A stretch of 42,988 nt of DNA from Bdellovibrionales bacterium (GTDB lineage: Bacteria; Bdellovibrionota; Bdellovibrionia; Bdellovibrionales; JAGQZY01): positions 1 to 42,988 of the forward strand of contig JAGQZY010000012.1 in NCBI GenBank assembly GCA_020435205.1, read 5' to 3'. A program made the translations under genes and the position numbers. Below are positions 18,930 through 26,893 of this stretch, piece after piece; positions within the stretch are counted from its first letter, which is position 1, and each line of letters opens with the position of its first letter. Under the pieces are notes generated by a model that did not search any database, was not told where the DNA came from, and saw only the letters and a list, made by a program, of their open reading frames with translations.

Positions 18930-19781
18930 ATGATGGGTTTAGAAAAAGTGATCAAAGTACTAGCGATTCTGTCTTTCGCCACGGCTCTAGCCTCATGTGC
19001 TTCTAAACCATCGGCGCCTGCAGAAGATGCGGAACAAAAAGCTAGAGAAGAGGTTCAAGCTAATTTAAGTCCAGAGGAAAAGGCAGAGCTCAATAAGCGC
19101 CAACAAGAAGTGGGGGGGTCCCACTCTCAATTGGGTAAGCTCCTAAAAGAAAAGCGTCACCAAGAGTTGCAGCGTGAGGCTTCAAAAATTCTTTCAAAAA
19201 ACCCCTATGACCTCAAAGCACTTTCGGCATTAGGTCTGATGCATATGAACCAAAATCAATTGGGAGCTGCTCGGATCTTTTTTGAAAAAGCTTTGAAAAA
19301 ACATCCAAATGAGGCTGGGCTGTATAACAATATTGGTGTTATTCAGTTGAAAGAAGGGAATCTACAAGATGCCTACTTAAGTTTTAAAAAGGCTTACGGA
19401 ATGGAAAGGCAGAACCCTGTTGTCCAAGCGAATTTAGGAAGTATTTATGTAAAGTATATGGATTATGTTGAAGCCGAGCCCTTGGTCGAGGATGCCTATA
19501 GCACTATGACTGATAATGTGATCGTTGCAAACAACTATGCCATCGTCTTGCGTACCCAGGGCCAGTATGAAGAGGCGCAAAAGGTTTACGAAAAAGCATT
19601 GTCTTTGAATTCTCGAAATATCTCGACCAACTTAAATTATGCTATCTTGTTGGTAGATTATATGAAAAAATATGATAAAGCTCGGCAGATAGTTAATAAG
19701 ATTGAGTTTTTAAACCCAACTGAAAAGTACGTGCTGAGAAAAGTACAGGAATTGCAACGTAAGGTGACTTCAGCAAAATGA
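18930..19781 (+). CDS. TPR lipoprotein, candidate GltE/AglT-like
   Basis: This 283-residue lipoprotein has signal LAILSFATALASC, with lipidated Cys23 followed by Ala (outer-membrane sorting by the usual rule). A charged linker is followed by about five TPRs from residue 85 on (NPYDLKALSALGLMHMNQNQ, NNIGVIQLKEGNLQDAYLSF, NYAIVLRTQGQYEEAQKVYE). GltE (AglT) of Myxococcus is a TPR lipoprotein in the same position relative to GltD and GltG. It starts three bases after the large TPR gene, and its stop overlaps the next start (ATGA). Another in-frame ATG follows directly, so the start may shift by one codon. Confidence 0.8.
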   Translation: MMGLEKVIKVLAILSFATALASCASKPSAPAEDAEQKAREEVQANLSPEEKAELNKRQQEVGGSHSQLGKLLKEKRHQELQREASKILSKNPYDLKALSALGLMHMNQNQLGAARIFFEKALKKHPNEAGLYNNIGVIQLKEGNLQDAYLSFKKAYGMERQNPVVQANLGSIYVKYMDYVEAEPLVEDAYSTMTDNVIVANNYAIVLRTQGQYEEAQKVYEKALSLNSRNISTNLNYAILLVDYMKKYDKARQIVNKIEFLNPTEKYVLRKVQELQRKVTSAK

Positions 19782-20065
19782 TTCTATTCCGATTGATCTC
19801 TATTTTAATCGTCTTTATGTTAGTGGGCATCAGTCCGTCTTTTGCACAAAGTGGCAAGTCAAAAAGAACCACAATTAATTTTGAAGACCAACTGATTAAG
19901 GGACAAAATCAGAAGCCCGATCTTCTATATTTGTTGCAAAAAAAGCAGCTCAATTACAAGCGTTTGATCAGACTGAGAGAAGACTTTTTGCCAGAAATGC
20001 GCGAGTCGGCCAACGAAGTTGAAGAAAGTCGTCGAGTTCGGTTGAAGAATCCAAAGAAGGAGTAG
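19778..20065 (+). CDS. Small exported protein, candidate GltF/CglF-like
   Basis: This 95-residue protein has signal peptide LFRLISILIVFMLVGISPSFAQ. The mature 72 residues contain INFEDQLIKGQNQKPDLLYL and a basic helix with NYKRLIRLREDFLPEMRESA. Small periplasmic proteins with an F-E-D, K-P-D, R-L-R-E-x-F pattern occur beside AglT-type genes in gliding bacteria; from memory this recalls CglF/GltF of Myxococcus, but I cannot confirm it here. It starts inside the upstream stop (ATGA) and lies three bases ahead of the FHA/TonB gene. Tight coupling implies a role in the same complex. Confidence 0.6.
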   Translation: MILFRLISILIVFMLVGISPSFAQSGKSKRTTINFEDQLIKGQNQKPDLLYLLQKKQLNYKRLIRLREDFLPEMRESANEVEESRRVRLKNPKKE

Positions 20066-20068
20066 GTT

Positions 20069-22087
20069 TTGGCCAAGGTAGTGGTTCTGAAAATTTACAG
20101 AAGTGGAGAGTTGGTCGCTGAAAAGCAACTCAACCAGGATCATATCGTGTTGGGTTCATCAGCAGAAGAAGCCCATGTGACATTGCCAGGAGATGCTTCA
20201 CCTATTCACGCCTCGATCGAAAAGCGCGGTGATAAGTACATTCTTTGTGATGTTGGCTCTGAGAAGGGCACCTTTAAAAATCAAGATAAGATCTTAGAAG
20301 CTGAAATAGTCAGTGGGGATAAGATTGGGGCCGGAGAATTTACAATTGAGTTTTATTTGCAGGAGGGCCCTGAGGAGTCGGTGGCGACCTCATCTGCACA
20401 AGTCGAGCGCCGCAGTTTTCCAGATGAGGTCACTCAACCCATTAACCTCGAGCAACCCGTAGCAGTCAGTGCTGCCGCGGCGGCCTCTGCGGGTGGTTCT
20501 TTGCAAAGTGTTTCGTCATCGGTAAGTGGCTTTAAAAATGCCACCTTCTCGCCTAAAAGTAGCCATAGTGATGTTGGTGAAATCGTTCGACCAACCAAGG
20601 GCACCCTCGTTGAAGTTTTGGTAGCCTGGCAAGAAAGAGTGATCTCTGTTTATCACTTCTCTGAAGCCGGTACCATTATGGTAGGAACCCACCCCAGTTG
20701 TGATGTTATGGTTCCTCTATTGGCTGCTGGAGTGGATAGAGCTCCCCTTATTCAATTGAATCAGCAAGTTCAGATTATTTTACACCCAGGTATGCAAGGA
20801 ACTTTGGTCACTGAAGGTGGGGCGGTTCCCTTTAATCAGCTAGCTAGTATGGGACGTGGGAGTGGTCAGTTCGTTAACCTTCAACAAGGTGAAATGGCTC
20901 GACTCCAAATGGGTGAGGGTGTTGAGGTTATTGTCCGCTATTCTTCGCAAGCGCCAAAACCGGTAGTGATTCCATTTATTGATCTTTCCAGCAATGGGTT
21001 CTTGGCAGTTTTGCTTGCCATTGTATTGACCGGAATTTTGTCTTTATATGTGGCTCTGAATAAACTTGATAAGCTCGATAAAGATAATGAAGATGAGTAT
21101 CGTACGGCTTTGATCATTACCAATCCACCAAAACCACCACCTCAGGTGAAGTTGCCACCACCAAAAATTGAGAAAAAGCAGGTTAAGAAGATTGTTAAAA
21201 AGCCACCTCCACCCAAAAAGGTCAAAAAGATCAAGGTGGATATGAAGAAAAAGGAACCTAAGAAGGTCACTCGTACAACCGTTAAAAAGAAAAAAGGTGG
21301 CGGAGCTGGCGGGGGCCGCGCTAAAGGAAGTGCTAACGACAAGACGGCTAAGTCAATGAGACCCAAAGAGGGTAAGAAAACCAATCAGGTCACATCAGTC
21401 AAGCAGGGTGGCTCGGTTAAAACGGCGAAAAAAGAAGGCGCTCAAATGCAGAGCGAAAGAAAGCTGAAAAATTCAGGCATCTTTTCAGCCTTCGGTAGCG
21501 GAGGCCGCAATGACCGTATTGACCAATCCTACAGTGGGTCCGGTGAGCTTGCGGGTCTTGCTGATCAAGCGACGGGAACAGCCGGTTTTGGTGAAGATCG
21601 CCCTGGAAATGGTTTGGGATCAAAATTTAAAGATACTGGAGCTGGCGGCACTGGAAAATCCAACGTGGGTGTTTCCGGAATCTCCAAAGGAACCGGACTT
21701 GGCGCTGGTGGCTTCGGTGAAAGTGGCCTTGGCGATAGAAAGGCCGTGTCGATCATTCCCGGTGGCGGCGGCGAAGAATTTAGTGGCCAGATTGATAAAG
21801 AAGGAATCCGAAAAGTATTTTTTGATAATGCTCGCGCGATTCGGTCTTGCTATGAGCGTGAATTGATTCGTAACCCTAATCTGACTGGTAAGCTAATGTT
21901 AAACTTTGACATTGGCGAGCATGGTCGCGTGGTGGGATCTCCTAAAATTAATTGGGGAGACTCAACGATGAAGAGTCGTGATGTTGCGAGTTGTGTATTA
22001 GGTCGTTTAAGAACATGGAGGTTCCCTGAGCCTCCAAGAAATAATGTTGTGAATGTTATTTATCCATTAGCCTTTGCGGCTAAATGA
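20069..22087 (+). CDS. FHA-like, single-TM, TonB-like protein, candidate GltG/AgmX-like
   Basis: This is a 672-residue protein. The TTG start has AAGGAG six bases upstream. Residues 1-105 form an FHA-like fold (IVLGSSAEEAHVTLPGDA, SPIHASIEKRG, SEKGTFKN), but the conserved Arg and the Asn-Gly turn are missing. A second FHA-like region lies around 190-300 (TIMVGTHPSCDVMVPL). One transmembrane helix spans 311-331. The periplasmic part has a Pro/Lys-rich segment (345-405) as in TonB, a Gly-rich stretch (410-570) and a C-terminal domain (575-672; FFDNARAIRSCYERELIRNP, RLRTWRFPEPP) of the AgmX/PglI TonB-like type. In Myxococcus, GltG and GltJ carry motor force across the periplasm. The gene lies just before the motor genes. 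Confidence 0.85.
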   Translation: MAKVVVLKIYRSGELVAEKQLNQDHIVLGSSAEEAHVTLPGDASPIHASIEKRGDKYILCDVGSEKGTFKNQDKILEAEIVSGDKIGAGEFTIEFYLQEGPEESVATSSAQVERRSFPDEVTQPINLEQPVAVSAAAAASAGGSLQSVSSSVSGFKNATFSPKSSHSDVGEIVRPTKGTLVEVLVAWQERVISVYHFSEAGTIMVGTHPSCDVMVPLLAAGVDRAPLIQLNQQVQIILHPGMQGTLVTEGGAVPFNQLASMGRGSGQFVNLQQGEMARLQMGEGVEVIVRYSSQAPKPVVIPFIDLSSNGFLAVLLAIVLTGILSLYVALNKLDKLDKDNEDEYRTALIITNPPKPPPQVKLPPPKIEKKQVKKIVKKPPPPKKVKKIKVDMKKKEPKKVTRTTVKKKKGGGAGGGRAKGSANDKTAKSMRPKEGKKTNQVTSVKQGGSVKTAKKEGAQMQSERKLKNSGIFSAFGSGGRNDRIDQSYSGSGELAGLADQATGTAGFGEDRPGNGLGSKFKDTGAGGTGKSNVGVSGISKGTGLGAGGFGESGLGDRKAVSIIPGGGGEEFSGQIDKEGIRKVFFDNARAIRSCYERELIRNPNLTGKLMLNFDIGEHGRVVGSPKINWGDSTMKSRDVASCVLGRLRTWRFPEPPRNNVVNVIYPLAFAAK

Positions 22088-22103
22088 TAATGGGAGGTAG
22101 AAA

Positions 22104-22790
22104 GTGGACGAGACCACAGGAGCAGTGACGGAAGTCATGACAAATGAAGAGACGCAAAACTTTGTTTTACGTGCATTCGCAGAGGGCGGGACCGCGATGT
22201 ATTTTATCGCTGGCGTTGGAGTTTTGGCCCTCATCGTGATTGCAAAACAAATTTTGGCCCTTAAAGAGGCAGGGGTGGACAAGAAGGATTTCAATGAGCA
22301 TATCTTTGGAATGATCCTTCGTGGAGACATTCAGCAAGCCATCGCTTATTGCGATAGCAAGCCATCGCCTCTTACAAACACATTAAAATCGGGCTTAGTG
22401 CAAGTGATGAACAAGCGCCCAGATGAAGAAGTGCAAGTAGCTATGGATGCAGCCGTTCTTCGCGACACACCTCGCGTAGAAGGTTGGGTGAGCTTCCTAG
22501 CTGTTTTTGGTAACCTTTCGACTCTTATTGGTCTTGTGGGAACGATCATCGGTATGATCACCGCTTTCCGTGGTGTGTCCTCAGCCGATGACGCAAAGAA
22601 AGCCGAACTTCTTTCAAAAGGTATTTCTGAAGCCCTGAACTGTACGGCTTTTGGTCTTATGGTGGCGATTCTATCGATCGCTGCTTATGGTTATTTTCAG
22701 CATAGAATTAACATTATTCTTAATGAAATGACCGAAAGTAGCATGAGCCTTATTAATTTAGTGGCTTCCAACCGTGATAAAATAAAGTAA
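22104..22790 (+). CDS. TolQ/ExbB/MotA-family motor subunit, candidate AglR-like
   Basis: This is a 228-residue inner-membrane proton-channel subunit. Three transmembrane helices lie near 32-53 (MYFIAGVGVLALIVIAKQIL), 130-158 (FLAVFGNLSTLIGLVGTIIG) and 175-197 (NCTAFGLMVAILSIAAYGYF). The TLIGLVGTIIGMITAF motif is the TolQ/ExbB signature. The GTG start has GGGAGG six bases upstream. With the two TolR-like proteins downstream it forms a set like AglR-AglQ-AglS, the proton-driven motor of Myxococcus gliding. TolQ or ExbB roles are less likely because no tolA, tolB or pal follows and the neighbours are Glt-like. Confidence 0.9.
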   Translation: MDETTGAVTEVMTNEETQNFVLRAFAEGGTAMYFIAGVGVLALIVIAKQILALKEAGVDKKDFNEHIFGMILRGDIQQAIAYCDSKPSPLTNTLKSGLVQVMNKRPDEEVQVAMDAAVLRDTPRVEGWVSFLAVFGNLSTLIGLVGTIIGMITAFRGVSSADDAKKAELLSKGISEALNCTAFGLMVAILSIAAYGYFQHRINIILNEMTESSMSLINLVASNRDKIK

Positions 22791-22812
22791 GTAAAGGACT
22801 TGAGGTTAGAAC

Positions 22813-23286
22813 ATGGCACATGTAGAGGATAGTTCAGGTAATCGAAGGCAGTCCAATGTTGAATTAAACTTGGTTCCTTTTATCGATTTGATGAGTGTAC
22901 TCATCACCTTTCTACTCATTACAGCTGTGTGGACTCAGGTTTCTATGATTAAGCTCGGAAGCTCAATCTATGGTAAGCAAACGACTGATGAGACTCCGCC
23001 ACCACCTCCCAGGGCGGATGTCCCCTTTCGATTGGACGTCAAAGAAGCGGGTTTCCGAATCATTATCGGTACGGCTCAGCATGTAATACCTAAAGTGAAT
23101 AACGAATATGATAAGAATGCTCTACTTGAAAAGCTTAAGCAGATTAAGCAAGCTTATCCTGACAAAGTCGATTGTGTGATCACTGTGGAAGAACAGTTGA
23201 AGTATGACTATTTAATTCAAGGAATGGACATGTTGTTGCAGGCCGGTTTTCCAGCTGTGTCAGTAGCGACAGGAGGAGCTGAGTAA
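22813..23286 (+). CDS. ExbD/TolR-family motor subunit 1, candidate AglQ/AglS-like
   Basis: This 157-residue protein has a short cytoplasmic tail, one transmembrane helix (about 20-42) and a periplasmic domain. The motif ELNLVPFIDLMSVLITFLL carries the conserved proton-carrying Asp25. A proline-rich linker (ETPPPPPRADVPF) precedes a typical ExbD C-terminal fold (VDCVITVEEQLKYDYLIQ). The stop overlaps the next start (TAATG). Presence of two distinct TolR-like genes after one TolQ-like gene fits the AglRQS pattern better than plain ExbBD. Confidence 0.9.
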   Translation: MAHVEDSSGNRRQSNVELNLVPFIDLMSVLITFLLITAVWTQVSMIKLGSSIYGKQTTDETPPPPPRADVPFRLDVKEAGFRIIIGTAQHVIPKVNNEYDKNALLEKLKQIKQAYPDKVDCVITVEEQLKYDYLIQGMDMLLQAGFPAVSVATGGAE

Positions 23287-23882
23287 TGGCGATCTATGCA
23301 CCTGGCAAACGCTCGAGACATGGTAAGGCGGGTGGCAGTAAACGCAGCACCGTGGTTGTGTTATCGCTAACGGCGATGGTGGATATGTTCACAGTGTTAG
23401 CTGTTTTCCTCCTACAAAATTATCGAGTGGAAGAAATTCAGTTGAAGAAATCTGTTCCTCTCCCAGAAGCATCTGCCGTCAAAAAATTGAAGCCAGCTCA
23501 TGTGGTTGTGGTCACTAAGGATGAAATTTTCTTGGATGAAGAGCCTGTTGCTAAATTTGAAGTTGTTAAAGAACAAGAGCACTGGTTGATTGTTCCTTTA
23601 CAAGAAGGGCTAGCCAAAGCTATCGAAGAAAAGAAAAAAGAAATGGAATCGGGTCTCAAGAATGCCATTGCTGAAACTTTTAAGAAAGATGGCGAGCCCA
23701 TGACTGAAGAGGAGCGCGAAGAAATGCGCGCAAAGAAATACGCTTACGGTCGAGTCACTATGCAAGCCGATAAAGATATCGACATGCTAACGGTGAAAAA
23801 AATCATGTATACGCTGACAGAAGCTGGCGCTTCATTGATCAACTTTGCCGTTGTTCCCAAAGAGAACGCTCCCAAAGAATAA
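23286..23882 (+). CDS. ExbD/TolR-family motor subunit 2, candidate AglS/AglQ-like
   Basis: This 198-residue protein has a basic N-terminus and one transmembrane helix (22-43; VVVLSLTAMVDMFTVLAVFLL), with the key Asp retained at position 33. The periplasmic part is longer than in the first subunit because of an extra charged helical insert around 105-150 (KAIEEKKKEMESGLKN, MTEEEREEMRAKKYAYG). The C-terminus (DIDMLTVKKIMYTLTEAGASLINFAVV) is the usual ExbD ending. GGAGGAG lies upstream of the start. It ends one base before the convergent CBS gene. Confidence 0.88.
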   Translation: MAIYAPGKRSRHGKAGGSKRSTVVVLSLTAMVDMFTVLAVFLLQNYRVEEIQLKKSVPLPEASAVKKLKPAHVVVVTKDEIFLDEEPVAKFEVVKEQEHWLIVPLQEGLAKAIEEKKKEMESGLKNAIAETFKKDGEPMTEEEREEMRAKKYAYGRVTMQADKDIDMLTVKKIMYTLTEAGASLINFAVVPKENAPKE

Positions 23883-23883
23883 A

Positions 23884-24387
23884 CTAAATTCCTATATCAG
23901 AAAGAGCTTTGGTGATTTGAAAAACACCATTTTTGTCGAGCCAAGCTACGATGTGGTCAGTGATCTTGGCATTTAGAGGCTGCTGCCCTTCCCATTTGCC
24001 GGTCAAGTAAAGCAGCATATCTTTGTCAGTAACGATTCCAGCAAGTTTAGGTCCATCTTTCAGTACTACAGAGCTAATTTGGTGACTGATCATCTTTTCA
24101 AGAATCGTCATGGTTGTGTCGTCAACTTGGGCGTCGATCACAGGTTGAATCATGACCTCTTTCACCTTTTTTTGTCGACAAAAATTCCCCAGGGAGATCT
24201 CTCCAGAGTCTTCAAGGCTTTGCAAAAGGAAGTCAGTGACATCTGTTTTTGAAACCATACCGACAAGCTTATTACTATCAACCACAGGAACGTGGCTCAC
24301 TTTATTGCTGTGGAAACAAGCCAGGAGCGTGTGCAAATCATCATCTCTACCTACGTAAATCAGGGTTTGGCTTCCCATATCGGCCAT
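23884..24387 (-). CDS. Stand-alone CBS-domain-pair protein
   Basis: This 167-residue protein consists of two CBS domains (about 8-60 and 75-135). Typical strand-turn segments are VSHVPVVDSNKLVGMVSKTD and ISSVVLKDGPKLAGIVTDKD. CBS pairs bind adenosine ligands such as AMP, ATP or SAM and act as energy or metabolite sensors; the partner is unknown. The start has AAAGGAGG with five-base spacing. A short C-terminal tail (ITDHIVAWLDKNGVFQITKA) is extra. Its 3' end may contain the terminator for the convergent motor operon. Confidence 0.88.
   Translation of the reverse strand: MADMGSQTLIYVGRDDDLHTLLACFHSNKVSHVPVVDSNKLVGMVSKTDVTDFLLQSLEDSGEISLGNFCRQKKVKEVMIQPVIDAQVDDTTMTILEKMISHQISSVVLKDGPKLAGIVTDKDMLLYLTGKWEGQQPLNAKITDHIVAWLDKNGVFQITKALSDIGI
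23911..23935 (+). terminator. Candidate terminator of the Glt-like operon inside the CBS gene
   Basis: TGGTG (23911-23915) pairs with CACCA (23926-23930), with further TTT/AAA pairing in the loop, and TTTTT follows. It lies 28 bases after the operon's last stop and within the 3' end of the convergent CBS gene. Confidence 0.45.
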
Positions 24388-24485
24388 ATCAGCCTCCTTT
24401 TCTCATAGATATAAATAAACAATGGTCGGGGGCCTTGTCTAGGTGAAGAGCGTTCAGTCAAAGCGAGAAAATGGGACGAATTGTC

Positions 24486-25055
24486 TCACTCAATTCCCAG
24501 AAGATTACAAACGAACTCGGTGGCAATATCCATTTTTTCTTCAAGGGTTTCAGTGCTGGGGATGATGTTGAGCTTGGGATGGGGTGACCAGGCCTCGAAG
24601 ACCTTCTTTTCTAGGTCAAGCGCTTGGTCATAGGACTCGCGGCGTAGTCCAAGCTTCTCATAGTGCTTTTGTTTTGGCGTTTGTAAAAAAAGAACCAGAT
24701 CATAGCGTGCAAGCTCGGTCTCACGGGAGGTTTCCATAGTTTTGAAAAATTCCTCACTAGTTCCGGGCCAGTAGGCCACCCCATCCATAGTGCCGCGGTC
24801 GCAGATGATCGTGTGCTCCTGGTAGTTCATCTCAAAAAGAGTTTCCATGGATTTCTGCACACTAAAAATGGCTTTTTGTTGAACCTTGCGAGAGTCTTCA
24901 TCGGAAAAGCGTGGGAAGCCACCGCTATATAAAATAAAAGCCGATTCTGGCAGCACTTTGAGACGATGATTTAAGCACTTCTTAAGATGGGCTGCCACCT
25001 TCGTTTTTCCACATCCGGGGCCGCCGGTAAGGACAATTTTATTGGGATGACTCAT
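24486..25055 (-). CDS. P-loop NTPase of the AAA_28/NadR-kinase-like type
   Basis: This is a 189-residue protein. The Walker A motif is LTGGPGCGKTKVA (near residues 9-21). A CDRGTMDGVAYWPG motif (near 85-98) matches the small ATPase/kinase group that includes AAA_28 proteins and resembles nucleoside or nicotinamide riboside kinases. The C-terminal helix ends ATEFVCNLLGIE. The substrate is unknown. Its start overlaps the stop of the metallo-hydrolase upstream (ATGA), so the two are translated together. The 98 bases between it and the CBS gene show no clear terminator. Confidence 0.8.
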   Translation of the reverse strand: MSHPNKIVLTGGPGCGKTKVAAHLKKCLNHRLKVLPESAFILYSGGFPRFSDEDSRKVQQKAIFSVQKSMETLFEMNYQEHTIICDRGTMDGVAYWPGTSEEFFKTMETSRETELARYDLVLFLQTPKQKHYEKLGLRRESYDQALDLEKKVFEAWSPHPKLNIIPSTETLEEKMDIATEFVCNLLGIE

Positions 25056-26431
25056 AGGTTATAACTCTCATTTTGTTTTGCGATAATCACATCAAGATCC
25101 AGTTCGTAGCGCAAGCGATAACAAAGGGCATTCAGCGCTTTGGGTTCTCCGTGGTTGAGAATCACTCTCTTGGGAGGTTTGTTAATTCTTGATACCCATT
25201 CGACCAGATCATCAGAATCTGCATGTGCCGAAAGTGAGTCAATAGACTCAACTTTTGCTTTTACATGAATTTGTTCTTTGTGGATGCGAATAGTTCTGAG
25301 TCCCGATTGCAAAAGACGGCCTTTGGTGTCCTCGGCCTGATAGCCAACAAAAAGCACAATATTGCGCGCTTCAGCTAAGCGAGTTTTTAAGTGATATAAA
25401 ATTCTGCCACCGGTCAGCATGCCGGCTGCAGAAATAATGATGAGAGGTCCCTTGGTATGGGTGAGCCGAATGGAGTCCTCCATTTTTCTCACTCGTTGAA
25501 AATTGGAAGGAGACAGAGGTGGAATTAACTTTCCCTCTTTGACCTCGAGTTTGAGGTCGTCATTATCACTTAAATAAATATCAGTGGCCTCTAAAGCCAT
25601 AGGGCTATCTAAAAAAACAGGAATAGATGGGATGTCACCGTTTTGCTCAAGCTCTCTCAAAATATGTAAAATCTCTTGGGTGCGGCCGACCGCGAAGGCC
25701 GGAATCACCAGAGCGCCGCCGCTGGCGCAAATTTCACTGACTAATTGTTTGATTTTCTGATGAGGGGGGTTGCGATCCTGCAAACGATCGCCGTAGGTCG
25801 ACTCCAGAACTAAGTCATCGGTTTCAGGCAAATCTTCGGGAGACTTAATCATATATTGGCGTCCATTGCCAAGGTCTCCAGAAAAAGAAACCAAGCGAAC
25901 CCCATTCCCGGTTTGAATGGAAATTTGCACAAAAGAGGATCCCAAAATATGTCCAGCTCTAAAATACTGAAAACCAAAGCCCGGTGCAATTTCAAACCAT
26001 TGCTTGCGGTGGATCACCTCAAATAGACCCAGGCAGGCGTTGGCGTCATCCACGGTATAAAGAGGATGGCGGCTTTTGTCTGAGGAGTGATAGCGTTTTG
26101 CATCCTCTTCTTGCAGGTAGGCAGAATCAGGAAGCATGACTTTGCAAAGATCGAAGGTCGCTTGCGTGGAATAAATTTTACCACGAAAACCCAACTGATA
26201 AATTTTTGGTAAAAGCCCCGAATGATCAATATGGGCATGGGTGAGGATTACGGCATCTATTGATGAAGCCAGCTGCTTATCGTAGAGGCTAAAGTTTTGT
26301 TCTCTGATTTTTTTGGGCCCTTGAAACATTCCACAATCGACAAGGACTTTGAGCTTTTGGTACTCGATGAGGGTTGCACTTCCTGTGACGGTACCAGCCG
26401 CGCCTAAAAAAGTCATTTTTGGTTGAAGCAT
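25052..26431 (-). CDS. Metallo-beta-lactamase/beta-CASP ribonuclease-like protein
   Basis: This 459-residue cytosolic hydrolase is of the CPSF73-like group, which cuts RNA. The zinc motif is THAHIDHSG near residues 65-73. The other ligands lie in FSGDLG, the beta-CASP domain has LESTYGDR, PAFAVGRTQEIL and SAAGMLTGGR, and the final His is in LNHGEP with DSLSAHAD before it. The family is known for RNA processing and exonuclease activity; the substrate here is not defined. The start has AAGAGG close by, and the gene lies six bases after the small exported-protein gene. The ATGA overlap with the NTPase suggests a shared operon. Confidence 0.9.
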   Translation of the reverse strand: MLQPKMTFLGAAGTVTGSATLIEYQKLKVLVDCGMFQGPKKIREQNFSLYDKQLASSIDAVILTHAHIDHSGLLPKIYQLGFRGKIYSTQATFDLCKVMLPDSAYLQEEDAKRYHSSDKSRHPLYTVDDANACLGLFEVIHRKQWFEIAPGFGFQYFRAGHILGSSFVQISIQTGNGVRLVSFSGDLGNGRQYMIKSPEDLPETDDLVLESTYGDRLQDRNPPHQKIKQLVSEICASGGALVIPAFAVGRTQEILHILRELEQNGDIPSIPVFLDSPMALEATDIYLSDNDDLKLEVKEGKLIPPLSPSNFQRVRKMEDSIRLTHTKGPLIIISAAGMLTGGRILYHLKTRLAEARNIVLFVGYQAEDTKGRLLQSGLRTIRIHKEQIHVKAKVESIDSLSAHADSDDLVEWVSRINKPPKRVILNHGEPKALNALCYRLRYELDLDVIIAKQNESYNL

Positions 26432-26437
26432 AACCTC

Positions 26438-26821
26438 TTATTTTCCTATGCGGTCTAAAAACTCTTGAGTGCAGTGATAAATGTCACTGGAGTTGGCCCA
26501 AAAGCTTTGCTGATCCACGCCAGTATAAAAAACCTCATCGTCTGCGTCACCCAACTCCCCTTTTTCCATCCAGAGGAAGCTTTTTTTCCACTCGTAGTCA
26601 CCACCATTGATTCTATCTACGAGTTTCTGCCGATTGCCCTCAAAGCAAGTGTTAGGGGAGCCCCAAACCACATCGTTGACACAAGAGTCAACCTTAGGGA
26701 CTAAAACATTATCGATTTCGCGAATTTCATCAGAGAATTTATCATCACACCAGATTTTAGCAAAGGGTTCGGCAGAAGATGTATGAACAAATAGAAAAAG
26801 GGTCAAAAATAACTGAAGCAT
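26438..26821 (-). CDS. Small exported protein, unknown family
   Basis: This 127-residue protein has signal peptide LQLFLTLFLFVHTSSAE. Four cysteines follow (WCDDKF, SCVNDV, TCFEGN, HCTQEF), enough for two disulfides in the periplasm. AGGAGG lies five bases before the ATG. I do not recognise a domain. It is the first gene of a likely three-gene minus-strand operon with the beta-CASP hydrolase and the NTPase, and it is the nearest neighbour of three other exported-protein genes. Confidence 0.75.
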   Translation of the reverse strand: MLQLFLTLFLFVHTSSAEPFAKIWCDDKFSDEIREIDNVLVPKVDSCVNDVVWGSPNTCFEGNRQKLVDRINGGDYEWKKSFLWMEKGELGDADDEVFYTGVDQQSFWANSSDIYHCTQEFLDRIGK

Positions 26822-26893
26822 AAAAACCTCCTGGAAGAGGCTTATATAGCGAAAAAGACAGAGGGTGGGTAGGATTAATCGACAAAAACAGGG

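Noticed and set aside
22104-23882. Standard Tol-Pal or ExbBD-TonB system
   Set aside because: No tolA, tolB, pal or TonB receptor gene is adjacent; two TolR-like genes and AgmX/TPR neighbours fit AglRQS better.
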